NCBI GenBank assembly: GCA_965120355.1
Contig: CBCPMX010000080.1
Coordinates: 1-26,604, forward strand
DNA from: CBCPMX01 sp965120355
GTDB lineage: Bacteria; Bacillota; Clostridia; Oscillospirales; Oscillospiraceae
Direction: 5' to 3'
DNA: 26,604 bases
Made by a program: the position numbers and the translations under genes. This document shows, one piece after another, positions 15,906 through 23,597 of the stretch. Under the pieces are notes generated by a model, which was not told the DNA's origin, ran no database searches, and saw nothing but the letters and a program-made list of their open reading frames with translations. Each line of letters begins with the position of its first letter. Positions within the stretch are counted from its first letter, which is position 1.

Positions 15906-16954
15906 CAAAGGGTCAGGACCTTCACCGCGTCAGCGCAGATCTTGCCAAAGCCGGAGATACTGGTAATGGCCGCCCGCTCCAGCTGCCGGTCAATCAGCTT
16001 GTCATACTCCACGCTGACCTCGCCGGCTTGGATCAGCTCCAGCGCATAGCGGCGGTCCAGGCCGATGAGCATGCCCTCCGGGACGGCGTCGGTGCGCCAC
16101 AAATCTGCCCCCAAAGGGCTTTTCAAAGAGCCCGTGCCCTGGAAATTCAGACCCGTCATGGGATCCTGCAGCTCTTTGATCTTCAGCATCTGTACCATTA
16201 CGTCACCGCCGCAGAGCATGGCGTTGAGGCTGTAGGGGTGAAACTTGGCCCAGAATTCCACCAGCGCGTCATAGGTCAGCGGAACCGCTGCAGTGGATGC
16301 GGTGCTTTCGGTTCCATCTGTCTCGTTCTCAGATTGCAGCTCCATGACCTGTGCGGCATTGTCATTCCCGTCGCCATCCACCAACACGGAGATGGCGTCC
16401 TGCAAATGCATGGCCGCAATGTGGCTGCCGATCTGCCGCAGCATGACCGAAAACAGGTCCAGCTTCTGGAACCGCACTGCCTCATAAGAGGCCACCAGCA
16501 TCCGGCCCCGCTTGCGCAGCTCGATGAGATGCTCTTTGGTCTTAACGGTCGTCGCCGGGATGGCCGTGCCTTCCTCCACATCCATCAGCATCTTGTCGTC
16601 CTCTTCCGGCACGGAGTAAATACTCCGGTAGTCCATGGCGTCGATCACTGTGGTGGTGGCGGTAATGGACGGCAGAATGTTGTTTTCCTCCATGCCCTGG
16701 CGCACTGACCGGGCGATGAACTCCGGGAACAGCACCGCCGAGTCCATGGTGCGGAAAAACTTTTCCACGCAGTCCGAACCGCTGCCCTTGACATGGATGT
16801 CAAAGCGCTTGAGCTGCCGCTGGAAGGCGTCCAGCCCCTCCAGCGCTGTCCCTTTATAGTGTTCGCTGGGGTCCAGCTTCTCCAGCACCTGGGTAAACGT
16901 TTTGCCGCTTTCGCGATACATGCCTTTTTCCAGTCTCAAATTGTCATAAGCCAT
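15905..16954 (-). CDS. Major capsid protein
   Basis: 349 residues. It follows the protease and decoration genes and resembles PBSX XkdG-type HK97-fold capsid proteins: an N-terminal helical region (FQRQLKRFDI), 'M-D-S-A-V-L-F-P-E-F-I-A-R-S-V-R', a central GRMLVASYEAVRFQKLDLF, then AMLCGGDVMVQMLKI and a C-terminal IGLDRRYALELI. It forms the head shell. There is no long N-terminal scaffold domain. The gene is intact and in a good ribosome-site context, so the head should be makeable. Confidence 0.92.
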   Translation of the reverse strand: MAYDNLRLEKGMYRESGKTFTQVLEKLDPSEHYKGTALEGLDAFQRQLKRFDIHVKGSGSDCVEKFFRTMDSAVLFPEFIARSVRQGMEENNILPSITATTTVIDAMDYRSIYSVPEEDDKMLMDVEEGTAIPATTVKTKEHLIELRKRGRMLVASYEAVRFQKLDLFSVMLRQIGSHIAAMHLQDAISVLVDGDGNDNAAQVMELQSENETDGTESTASTAAVPLTYDALVEFWAKFHPYSLNAMLCGGDVMVQMLKIKELQDPMTGLNFQGTGSLKSPLGADLWRTDAVPEGMLIGLDRRYALELIQAGEVSVEYDKLIDRQLERAAITSISGFGKICADAVKVLTL

Positions 16955-16976
16955 CTTTCAAATTACCTCCCTGTTT

Positions 16977-17318
16977 TCACAATACAAAACCCACAGTTTT
17001 GGCTGCGGTATCCACGCAGATGACCAAATATGTCACTGTACCGCTTGCTGTCACGCCGCCTTCGCCATCTGCGGCCAGCGCGCAATAGCCTACCGTGGGC
17101 GCAGTATCGCCGGAATACTGCGTCTCCACATAGCCGCGGACCTGCACCGCGGCCAGTCCCTTGTCCACATGGCTGACAACGCCGCAGAAACGGTCGCTGG
17201 CCGAACAAGCCCCCACGGTTCCATTGGCTGTCACAATGCAGACCTGCCCTTCTTTCAGCCCGCCGGTCTCCAGGAACGTCACCAGCTCCTGGCCAACCCC
17301 ATCAAAACAAACTTTCAT
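16977..17318 (-). CDS. Capsid decoration/cement-like protein
   Basis: 113 residues from ATG 17318 (GAGGAGG 6-7 nt upstream), a better start than the in-frame codon at 17342. Small, beta-rich and Gly/Val/Thr-rich (GQVCIVTANGTVGACSASDR, then FCGVVSHVDKGLAAVQVRGY), typical of the trimeric capsid-stabilising proteins (lambda gpD class). Located between protease and capsid genes. PBSX itself lacks an obvious counterpart here. Function is inferred from position and composition. Confidence 0.68.
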   Translation of the reverse strand: MKVCFDGVGQELVTFLETGGLKEGQVCIVTANGTVGACSASDRFCGVVSHVDKGLAAVQVRGYVETQYSGDTAPTVGYCALAADGEGGVTASGTVTYLVICVDTAAKTVGFVL

Positions 17319-17390
17319 AAAAAACCTCCTCAACATATTCATCCACTGTTTTCACAGCATGATGTCTCAGATCGCTGCCTTTGGGCGCAG

Positions 17391-18305
17391 CTAGATCAGG
17401 AACGCACTCTCCTGAAACGGTTCCTGCTTCTTCCCTACCAGCTGCGGATTCCCCGGATACATCTGGGCCATTCGCTTCTCAAGATGGAACCGCAGATTCT
17501 CCAACTCCCGGTGATCCATGCGCTTACAGACGGATTCCAACACCGCTTCGTCCAACCCAAGGTCTACTGCCAAGCCCAGCCGCACGACCTCGTGCCGCAA
17601 ATTGTTGACATAGACCCGTCCCAGCTCCGCATCCTCCTGGAGCTGTTTGAGCGCTTCGCGATGCCGCTGGTTTCCGTATTTCTCCACCAACTCCAACAGA
17701 TTCATACCCACAGTGCCCACAGTCTGTTTACACTGTTTCGTCACTGCCGATGCCTTCTGGGCCGGCACAGCTACAAACGAGAATTCATAGGCATCCAACG
17801 GCCTGCGCAGCACCGCTACACACAGCTCCCCGCCGTACGTCTCGCCCTTGCGGTGCTCACAGGTTCCGTAGGGCTTGCCGCAGATCGAGCAGACCCGTTC
17901 TCCCATGGCGCAGCCCACAGAGACCTCTTTGCGGATACCGCCCTCAATGTCGGCAATCGTGGCCTCATTTTGCGGCAGCCGCAGCATGTAGGCCCACGCC
18001 CGGATCCAGTGCACATCGCCCTCTTGTACAACTTCTGTGTCAAACACCCGCGCCATCTGCTGCCGCGCCGACCATTCATGGTCACAGATTCCGGTCTTGC
18101 CTACAAACAGCGCGGCCAGCTCCGGCAGCGCCGCTGTATCAAACCGTTCAAAATCCCGATCCGGCTGATCGTCGCACAGCCGCACGGAAAAGACATAGAC
18201 CTGCTCCGCCACCAGCGGCGACTTCGCCTGCAGGTTGATTTTTTCCATCTGACTTTCCAGCGGAATCCCCGCCTCCAGCACTGTCGCCGCTTTCCGAATT
18301 TTCAT
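17391..18305 (-). CDS. Prohead protease (HK97-family type) with zinc-knuckle-like motif
   Basis: 304 residues. The pattern of an S78-type serine protease is visible: GICDHEWS with candidate catalytic His76, RKEVSVGC with Ser129, and AYEFSFVAVPAQKA with Glu174. It cleaves scaffold and capsid subunits during head maturation. Just after the serine is Cys139-x2-Cys142-x6-Cys149-x-His151 (CSICGKPYGTCEH), a likely metal site. The remaining C-terminal 110 residues are helical and charged and may act as a fused scaffold. AGGAGG lies just upstream of ATG 18305. Confidence 0.85.
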   Translation of the reverse strand: MKIRKAATVLEAGIPLESQMEKINLQAKSPLVAEQVYVFSVRLCDDQPDRDFERFDTAALPELAALFVGKTGICDHEWSARQQMARVFDTEVVQEGDVHWIRAWAYMLRLPQNEATIADIEGGIRKEVSVGCAMGERVCSICGKPYGTCEHRKGETYGGELCVAVLRRPLDAYEFSFVAVPAQKASAVTKQCKQTVGTVGMNLLELVEKYGNQRHREALKQLQEDAELGRVYVNNLRHEVVRLGLAVDLGLDEAVLESVCKRMDHRELENLRFHLEKRMAQMYPGNPQLVGKKQEPFQESAFLI

Positions 18306-18320
18306 AAAAAGGACCTCCTC

Positions 18321-19469
18321 TTAACTTTTTACATTCTCATCTCGCTGCAGCGCCTCTGCCTGCGCCCGATAAAGCTCTGCTTGGGCCTCTTCCACCAGAT
18401 CCTGCAAGCTAATTTCTTCCCAGACAATCTTTGCCGCGCCGCCGAACCCGTTCAGCCGCAGCCACAGCTCACAGATTTTCTCCAGTGCTGGCGTCACCGT
18501 CCGCCGCAGGCTCCACAGCTCAGAGGTCAGCAGCTCCACCTGCTGGGCGCTCATCCGTTCCGTAGTGGACCAGTTCAAGCCCAGCAAAAACGGCGGCAAT
18601 CCTGTGGCGGATACCAATTGCTCCAGCAGCTGCCGCACCGGCACCTCCGAATCGAGAATTTTCCCGTCCGCACCGATCACTTTGATATCCACGTCGCCCA
18701 CAGCCACGAAATCCCGCACCATGCCGTTTTTGCTGTCCTGCATGGCCTGTGACCACTGCTCGGCCATCTGCTGGCCCCGCTCCGCTGCACCCAAATGGTC
18801 CAGCACGTCGCCAGTAGGTTTGCACACCACCGAATACCGCACGTTTCCAGCCCGTTCCCAGTTAACGCCAACCGTCTGATAGATTTTCAGCAAGATCTCC
18901 GTCAGAAATGGCATGCTGCGAAAAACGCTGACGCCGTAAGGATTGGCTGGTTCCGCGTTGCGCGTGGTAAACAGCAGCAGATCCTGATAGGGGAAGGGCC
19001 GCAGCCGGCCGCTTTCATCCTGGCCGCACAGTTCCACCTCCAGCGCCGATTTGCCCTCCCGGATCTGTACCTGCGCGACATCAGCCCAACACACGGCCCG
19101 GAGCTGTCCGCCTGCCACCACCATCTCCCCAACTGCCCTGCCGCAAACCAGAAGGCTGTCCAGATAGCCGTCCAAAAATGCGTCGATCCCCCGCTGTCCC
19201 CGTCCGCAGTTGACCGTCCGCAGAAACTGTTGCAACCCTTTCTCTGCCTGTTTGTTTGCACAGGTCACGTCAAAGCCGCCAACCAGCCTGCACAGCTTAC
19301 CGATGGCCGCATCCAGAATGGGCAGCGCCTCGCGCATGGCCCGATAGACTTGGATCTCGCCGCCGCCCATTGGCACATAGGCGCTAATTGCGCCAAATGG
19401 ATGCCCCTGTCCCATCCGCAGCTGTGCCTGCTGGCCCGCCGCCGCTTTTCGCTTCCGAAAAATCCCCAT
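18321..19469 (-). CDS. Phage portal protein
   Basis: 382 residues from ATG 19469 (GAGGTGG about 5 nt upstream), which gives the start MGIFRKRK; an in-frame start at 19493 lacks support. The portal is the dodecameric ring through which DNA enters and leaves the head. Recognisable parts are the central VKVIGADG-like region (DVDIKVIGADGKILDSEV), the segment VSATGLPPFLLGLNWSTTER, and the following long helix ELLTSELWSLRRTV, as in PBSX/HK97-class portals. It lies directly after the large terminase. Confidence 0.92.
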   Translation of the reverse strand: MGIFRKRKAAAGQQAQLRMGQGHPFGAISAYVPMGGGEIQVYRAMREALPILDAAIGKLCRLVGGFDVTCANKQAEKGLQQFLRTVNCGRGQRGIDAFLDGYLDSLLVCGRAVGEMVVAGGQLRAVCWADVAQVQIREGKSALEVELCGQDESGRLRPFPYQDLLLFTTRNAEPANPYGVSVFRSMPFLTEILLKIYQTVGVNWERAGNVRYSVVCKPTGDVLDHLGAAERGQQMAEQWSQAMQDSKNGMVRDFVAVGDVDIKVIGADGKILDSEVPVRQLLEQLVSATGLPPFLLGLNWSTTERMSAQQVELLTSELWSLRRTVTPALEKICELWLRLNGFGGAAKIVWEEISLQDLVEEAQAELYRAQAEALQRDENVKS

Positions 19470-19524
19470 CTTTCCACCTCTGTTTTCACTCAATGTTGTT
19501 CCGATGTCTCTCTGCCTCCTTTGC

Positions 19525-20778
19525 TCAGCGCCGTCTTCTTACGGACATGGCAGCAATGGGCATGTCCGCCCTCCCCAGTACCGTAGCGGCAAAATACCGC
19601 ATGTCGTCCATCGCATGGTCGTGTTCCTTCTTCACAGCTTCCTGTCCGTCAGTTTGGGTGTTCCAGACGTATTCTTCCATCTCCCGCAGGCAATCGCCGC
19701 AGGTCCAGCAGAGCTTCAGCTTCCCCGATTTCAGCAGATCCGCCGTCAGCCGGATGCCCGACAGCACATCGTTGACGGCCTTGCGCACTGTCCACCCGTC
19801 CCGCCGCAGCACCTCGTGGAAGCTGGCCGCCGACGGGTCCACAATCACAGCCCGCACAGGCCGGCCTCCGGCCAGTTCCCGCAGCGCGGCGGCGTATTCC
19901 TGATCGGTCATCTGCCGCCCCTCCCGCCGGGAGTCAAAATAAAATTCCTGCACCCGGTACCACACGCCGCCATACAGCCCCCACAGTCCAAAGGAAGCCG
20001 GATTCACCGTTCCGTAGTCGCACGAGATGTACCACTGGTCAAAGGGTCCTGGGGGAACCGCCACCGCCATGTCCCGGCTGAAGAAGTCATAGACGCGTCC
20101 CTTGGCGGCCACCCACTGTCCCAGTACATACCGCTGATAAAACACGCCGGAGTACAGCCGTTCATACCGCTGCCGCACCTCGTCTGTCAGAGATAAATTG
20201 TCCGCCATGGTAAAGTGCAGATGCAGCGCATTCCGCTCCTCCGCTTTTAAAATCCACTCCTGATAGAACCAGTGCTGCGGCCCCTCCGGATTGCAGTTGA
20301 ACCACAGCCTGCTCCCAGCCACAGAGCAGCGGGCACAGGCCTGCTCCACAAAGCTCCTGGGCATCAGCGCCGCTTCATCCAGCAGCAACCCGGCCAGCGT
20401 AATGCCCTGAATCATGGCAGCTGCCCGCTCATCCAGCCCGCCGAAGATATAAAACCGGTTCTCATGCCCTCGGAACTGCACCTCCAGCAGATTTTCCGAC
20501 CGCCGCTCCCGATGGGTGATGCCCAGCTCCTTCAGCTTTGGCAGGATCTCCGTCAGCAGATTCCGCCGCAACGCCTGGATGGTCTTACCGCACAGCGCGA
20601 ACTTCCGTCCGTCAAAGGCTGTCATAGCCCAGATAAAAAACCCCAGTCCCATGCACAGGGTTTTCCCGGAGCGCACTGCGCCGTCACAGATGATGGCGTC
20701 CCTGTGCCGGTACGCGCTTCCGGCTGTCCACCAGGACAGCACCAGCTTCTGCTTGTCCGAAAACCGGCTGTAGCCCAT
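19525..20778 (-). CDS. Terminase large subunit (PBSX-type)
   Basis: 417 residues from ATG 20778, chosen because AAAGGAGG lies 6 nt upstream and the protein then starts MGYSRFSDKQK, usual for this family; a longer GTG start at 20865 is possible. This is the DNA-packaging motor: ATPase Walker A GAVRSGKT (33-40), Walker B LLLDEA (131-136), and a nuclease domain with candidate Asp254 (SCDYGTVNPAS) and VIVDPSA near residue 312. All core motifs are present. PBSX terminases package host DNA by headful, which matters for the interpretation of this locus. Confidence 0.94.
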   Translation of the reverse strand: MGYSRFSDKQKLVLSWWTAGSAYRHRDAIICDGAVRSGKTLCMGLGFFIWAMTAFDGRKFALCGKTIQALRRNLLTEILPKLKELGITHRERRSENLLEVQFRGHENRFYIFGGLDERAAAMIQGITLAGLLLDEAALMPRSFVEQACARCSVAGSRLWFNCNPEGPQHWFYQEWILKAEERNALHLHFTMADNLSLTDEVRQRYERLYSGVFYQRYVLGQWVAAKGRVYDFFSRDMAVAVPPGPFDQWYISCDYGTVNPASFGLWGLYGGVWYRVQEFYFDSRREGRQMTDQEYAAALRELAGGRPVRAVIVDPSAASFHEVLRRDGWTVRKAVNDVLSGIRLTADLLKSGKLKLCWTCGDCLREMEEYVWNTQTDGQEAVKKEHDHAMDDMRYFAATVLGRADMPIAAMSVRRRR

Positions 20779-20874
20779 TTCCCGCCTCCTTTGCATGCTG
20801 CTTTGTACGAGCCTGACAGCGTATCGCAGCGTTTCCGCCAGCCATGGGGAGGTCCCCGTATCCACATCACAACC

Positions 20875-21324
20875 TCAGTCCTGCGTCTGTCCCAGACCCG
20901 CGATGGCTTGCAGAAAATCCGTGGCGTTGTCTTCCTCCTTTCCTGTCAGCTCCAGGAGCCGCTCCATCACCGCCATTCGGTCCACCAGCTTCACCTCCAC
21001 CGCGCCCTTGTCATTGCGCTTGATCTCGGCCAGCAGACTGAGATCCAGCTCATCCAGCCGCTCCAGCTCACCCATGGCCAACCGCACGCAATCGTTGGGC
21101 CGCCCAAAAGCCAGATCCCACATGCGCCGGATCAGATCGTCTTTTTTGCAGAGATTTCCAAGTTGCTGTCGCTGCTTTTCGATTTCCTCCTGCACCGACG
21201 CCCGCTCCAAAAGCGCCTGTCCCTGGCTGGCCCGGTGGATTGCCAGGGCCGCCCGATCCGCATCCATGGTTTTGAGATACTCCCGCGCAAACCGCTTTTT
21301 TTCCGCGTCCTTCAGCGCCGCCAT
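20875..21324 (-). CDS. Terminase small subunit
   Basis: 149 residues from ATG 21324, which has a GGGGGTGAGG ribosome site and gives the start 'M-A-A-L-K-D-A-E-K-K-R-F-A-R-E-Y-L'. It has an N-terminal DNA-binding region and a charged C-terminus, typical of PBSX XtmA-like small subunits that recognise DNA and stimulate the motor. A longer in-frame extension to 21558 has no ribosome site. About 96 nt without an obvious gene separates it from the large subunit start. Confidence 0.85.
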   Translation of the reverse strand: MAALKDAEKKRFAREYLKTMDADRAALAIHRASQGQALLERASVQEEIEKQRQQLGNLCKKDDLIRRMWDLAFGRPNDCVRLAMGELERLDELDLSLLAEIKRNDKGAVEVKLVDRMAVMERLLELTGKEEDNATDFLQAIAGLGQTQD

Positions 21325-21454
21325 ATCCTCACCCCCTGCAACTCTTCTCACCCTTACCGCCAAATCCCTTAAAAGTTGCACGCTTTCGTGCCGTCGCGCC
21401 AAAAATAATGATTGATTTTTCCGCCTCCCAGAGTGGGTTCGCCCAAAACACGCA

Positions 21455-21494
21455 AAAACCGCGCCGCGGATCCAATTCCGCAGCACGGTTTTCC
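21455..21494 (-). terminator. Terminator module copy A (ATTGG loop)
   Basis: On the minus strand an imperfect stem (CCGTGCTGCGGA / TCCGCGGCGCGG) with an ATTGG-containing loop is followed by TTTTT. It resembles the two modules at 22515-22551 and 23836-23873. It sits between the terS and regulator genes and could shield the particle operon from transcription entering from the right. Confidence 0.55.
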
Positions 21495-21577
21495 GATTTT
21501 CCATCGCCGCACATGTGATTGCGCGGCAATTGCGGGGCCTCTGCAACGCCTCGCACACCCATGTTCATTTTCGTTGC

Positions 21578-21607
21578 TTGCCCAAATCCTGGCCGATCCG
21601 CTATAAT
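21578..21607 (+). promoter_or_regulatory. Promoter of the XRE-SdpI-like gene
   Basis: TTGCCC (21578-21583), 18 nt spacer, TATAAT (21602-21607). AAAGGAGG follows at 21615-21622, 8 nt before ATG 21631. No equally clear promoter was found for the divergent terminase gene. Confidence 0.6.
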
Positions 21608-21630
21608 CACAGTGAAAGGAGGGCATCCAC

Positions 21631-22398
21631 ATGCTCCACGAAGCCATCAAAGAAGCCCGAAAGGCCAAAAATCTCAGCCAGAAGGACCTGGCCGCCGCCC
21701 TACACGTGGTTCGCCAGACCGTGTCGAAGTGGGAAACCGGTCTGTCCGTTCCAGACGCCGACGTTCTGGTCCAGCTGGCCGCTCTACTGGACGTGTCCGT
21801 GGGGGATCTGCTGGGCCTCGAGATTCAGGAGCCCGCCGCCGAAGATCTGCGCCGCGCCCTTGCCGAAGCGAACGCGGAGCTGGCTGCCATAAAGCAGGAA
21901 CAGGCCCTCCAGGTCCAGACCGCCAAAGTCCGCGGTTGGATTGCGCTGCCGTGCTTTGCCGTTCTGCTCATTACCCTGCATGTCCATCATGTGTGGATCT
22001 CTGCCCTGCTGATTGGCGGATGTATGTTGGCCGCGCTGTGCATCTTATACCGCAACCTGGCCCTGCTAACGCGCCCTGCCGCCACAAGCCGTCTCGGGCC
22101 TTTGAAGGCCACAACGCTGTTCGACATGGTCCTTGTTGTTCTGGTTGTTGCGTGCATTGTCTTAGACCAGATTTCTGTCCTTTCCCTCTCCGAAACAGCC
22201 GAAGTACGCTTTGCCGTCCTGCTGGTCAGTCTTGTAATTCTGGCCAGTGGTCTTCTGCTGCCGGACCTTCCCCGCAACCGCCACACAGGACTGCGCCTGC
22301 CTTGGACGGTGCAGGATGAAGACGCCTGGCGCATTGCCCACAAAACGCTCCGCTATCTCTCCCTGCCCCTGGTTCTGTTATACCTGGCCGCCGCCTAG
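21631..22398 (+). CDS. XRE-family regulator fused to an SdpI-like membrane domain, apparently truncated
   Basis: 255 residues. Residues 1-60 are an XRE helix-turn-helix (AIKEARKAKNLSQKDLAAAL followed by 'H-V-V-R-Q-T-V-S-K-W-E-T-G'). A short coiled-coil (about 70-92) leads to four or five transmembrane segments. The late motif LRLPWTVQDEDAWRIAHKT matches the conserved loop of SdpI-type immunity proteins. The gene stops with TAG in the middle of the last membrane helix; the next codon is an ATG in the same frame, and the frame runs on 36 more codons to 22509. It is probably a membrane-tethered regulator of its own or neighbouring genes. It is not a classical phage repressor. Confidence 0.85.
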   Translation: MLHEAIKEARKAKNLSQKDLAAALHVVRQTVSKWETGLSVPDADVLVQLAALLDVSVGDLLGLEIQEPAAEDLRRALAEANAELAAIKQEQALQVQTAKVRGWIALPCFAVLLITLHVHHVWISALLIGGCMLAALCILYRNLALLTRPAATSRLGPLKATTLFDMVLVVLVVACIVLDQISVLSLSETAEVRFAVLLVSLVILASGLLLPDLPRNRHTGLRLPWTVQDEDAWRIAHKTLRYLSLPLVLLYLAAA

Positions 22399-22509
22399 AT
22401 GCTTCCATACATTTCCATCGTCACTTTTGCAGCCATCGCCCTGTGGATTGGCGTCCCCAGTCTGCTCTCTCTGATCTGCTGGTGGAAGAAATACCACGGA
22501 AGATCGTAG
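22399..22509 (+). pseudogene. In-frame continuation of the SdpI-like domain after TAG
   Basis: Directly after the TAG at 22396-22398 the same frame continues with ATG and 36 codons, encoding one hydrophobic helix with a basic end (ALWIGVPSLLSLICWWKKY), which is what normally ends SdpI-like proteins ('P-x-x-Y-S' then positive residues). Either the full gene suffered a nonsense mutation, the stop is read through, or the piece is translated by re-initiation at the adjacent ATG. Confidence 0.5.
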
Positions 22510-22514
22510 CCGTC

Positions 22515-22551
22515 AAAAAACCGCGCCTCGGAGCCAATCTCCGAAGCGCGG
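22515..22551 (-). terminator. Terminator module copy B (ATTGG loop)
   Basis: On the minus strand CCGCGCTTCGGAG pairs with CTCCGAGGCGCGG (one G-U pair) around an ATTGG loop, followed by six T residues. Nearly identical to copy C at 23836-23873, including the flanking CAAAAA and ATTTTCA. Confidence 0.8.
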
Positions 22552-22822
22552 AGTATTTTCAGATCCGGCAGAAAAGTTCGCATATCAATCAAACATGATT
22601 TCCCTGCCTGCTCGACGGGACTCCCATTAAACTGCCCCGAAGCTTGGCCACACTCCCGGAAAACAGCAGAACAGCGGGCAGCTGCCAAGGCCGAAGCGGC
22701 CGGCTTTATACCCGGCCTTGACTGCCGCCCCGCTGAATGGGTGGACAAGGCGCCCAATCCCTCAAGGCGCTTAGCCGCTCTCCTTCTGATTTTGGAGCGG
22801 TTCTTTTCTCAAAATTGAAACC

Positions 22823-22852
22823 GGCGGGAAGCCATTTTAGGGCTTTCCCGCC
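22823..22852. other. Stem-loop
   Basis: GGCGGGAAGCC (22823-22833) pairs with GGCTTTCCCGCC (22841-22852) with a one-base bulge and a 7 nt loop. Confidence 0.55.
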
Positions 22853-22868
22853 TTGCTTGCCCAGCAGC

Positions 22869-22918
22869 AAAGCCAGCCGGGGCTGTCATCTTGGCCGATG
22901 ACAGCCCCGGCTGGCTTT
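22869..22918 (-). terminator. Perfect 22 bp stem-loop downstream of the methyltransferase gene
   Basis: Arms 22869-22890 and 22897-22918 are exact complements (AAAGCCAGCCGGGGCTGTCATC) separated by TTGGCC. It begins 24 nt beyond the methyltransferase stop and is the probable end of that transcript, though the T run is only three bases. Confidence 0.6.
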
Positions 22919-22941
22919 GTTATGGAAAAACAACCGTGAAT

Positions 22942-23559
22942 TTACACCTTATCTTTTTTACAAACTACGCAGAGCCATCCTTTTTTATTTTTGTGTATTT
23001 CTATGTCCGTAAATCCGGCATCCTCCAAAGAGTTTTTTACTTGTTCAGAATTGTATATTTTCATTCCCTGAATAATTTTTGTCCACTTTTCTTCTTTGGC
23101 GTTTTCGCCATTTGATTCGTTGCAAATCATAAAAGTTCCGCCGCTTTTCAAAACTCGATATACTTGCTTAAACGCCTCACGAATATCAGGCCAAAAATAT
23201 ATTGTTTCAAACGCAGTAATCAGATCAAAGGTTTCATTTCCGAAAGGAAGCTCCATTACATTGCCTTGCAAGATTTCGCAGCGCTTGTTTTCTATTTCCG
23301 CCTTATTGACCTTTTTAGACTTTATGACACTGATTTCCGAATAATCAATACCAGTCACTTTGCCGTCTGGCGTGTTTTCTAATAGCTTTTTTACATTTGC
23401 TCCACCGCCGCATCCAATATCCAGGCATCTATCATGATTTTTAATTTCTATATGCGTAAATCCCCATTCAGCCATAGAGGAATGTCCGGTATTCATCATA
23501 TTAACCATAATTTTGCCGCCAATCCCTTCGGGCTTACAAGTATTTTGAAAAAAAGACAT
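22942..23559 (-). CDS. Class I SAM-dependent methyltransferase (AT-rich, probably acquired)
   Basis: 205 residues from ATG 23559 (GAGGGGAG upstream), preferred over the in-frame start at 23577. The Rossmann-type SAM motif I is CLDIGCGGGANVKKLL, motif II is around VTGIDYSEISV, motif III PFGNETFDLITAFETIYFW, and YRVLKSGGTFMICNE follows, as in UbiE/Methyltransf_11 proteins. The substrate is unknown. Base composition is clearly more AT-rich than every neighbour, and codon use (AAA, ATT, TTT) differs from the GC-rich host genes, pointing to horizontal transfer. It has its own promoter with a palindrome, and terminator modules lie on both sides. Confidence 0.85.
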   Translation of the reverse strand: MSFFQNTCKPEGIGGKIMVNMMNTGHSSMAEWGFTHIEIKNHDRCLDIGCGGGANVKKLLENTPDGKVTGIDYSEISVIKSKKVNKAEIENKRCEILQGNVMELPFGNETFDLITAFETIYFWPDIREAFKQVYRVLKSGGTFMICNESNGENAKEEKWTKIIQGMKIYNSEQVKNSLEDAGFTDIEIHKNKKGWLCVVCKKDKV

Positions 23560-23575
23560 ACACAATGCTCCCCTC

Positions 23576-23597
23576 ATAGTTAGTTATAGCTAACTAT
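23576..23597. promoter_or_regulatory. Operator-like palindrome at the methyltransferase promoter
   Basis: ATAGTTAG (23576-23583) and CTAACTAT (23590-23597) are exact inverted repeats separated by TTATAG. The palindrome abuts the -10 box and would cover the transcription start. TAGTTA/TAACTA arms are common in MarR-type operators; no MarR gene is in the window. Confidence 0.6.

Larger units (their letters stand above)
22552..22941. other. Stem-loop-rich stretch without a clear gene
   Basis: No gene with a ribosome site is visible in this 390 nt. The plus-strand frame from 22510 to 22818 is open for 102 codons but has no ATG; it ends in the hydrophobic stretch RRLAALLLILERFFSQN, so it may be a relic. 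Stem-loops lie at 22823-22852 and 22869-22918. The stretch has the look of mobile-element backbone, but I cannot name the element. Confidence 0.4.

Noticed and set aside
17169..18752. 527-codon plus-strand open frame opposite portal and protease genes
   Set aside because: It mirrors the codon pattern of the well-supported minus-strand genes, has no ribosome site and gives His/Arg/Gln-rich nonsense; a GC-rich shadow frame.
21631..22398. XRE protein as a CI-type prophage repressor
   Set aside because: The C-terminal part is a multi-helix SdpI-like membrane domain, not a repressor dimerisation/peptidase domain, and no Cro-like partner is present.
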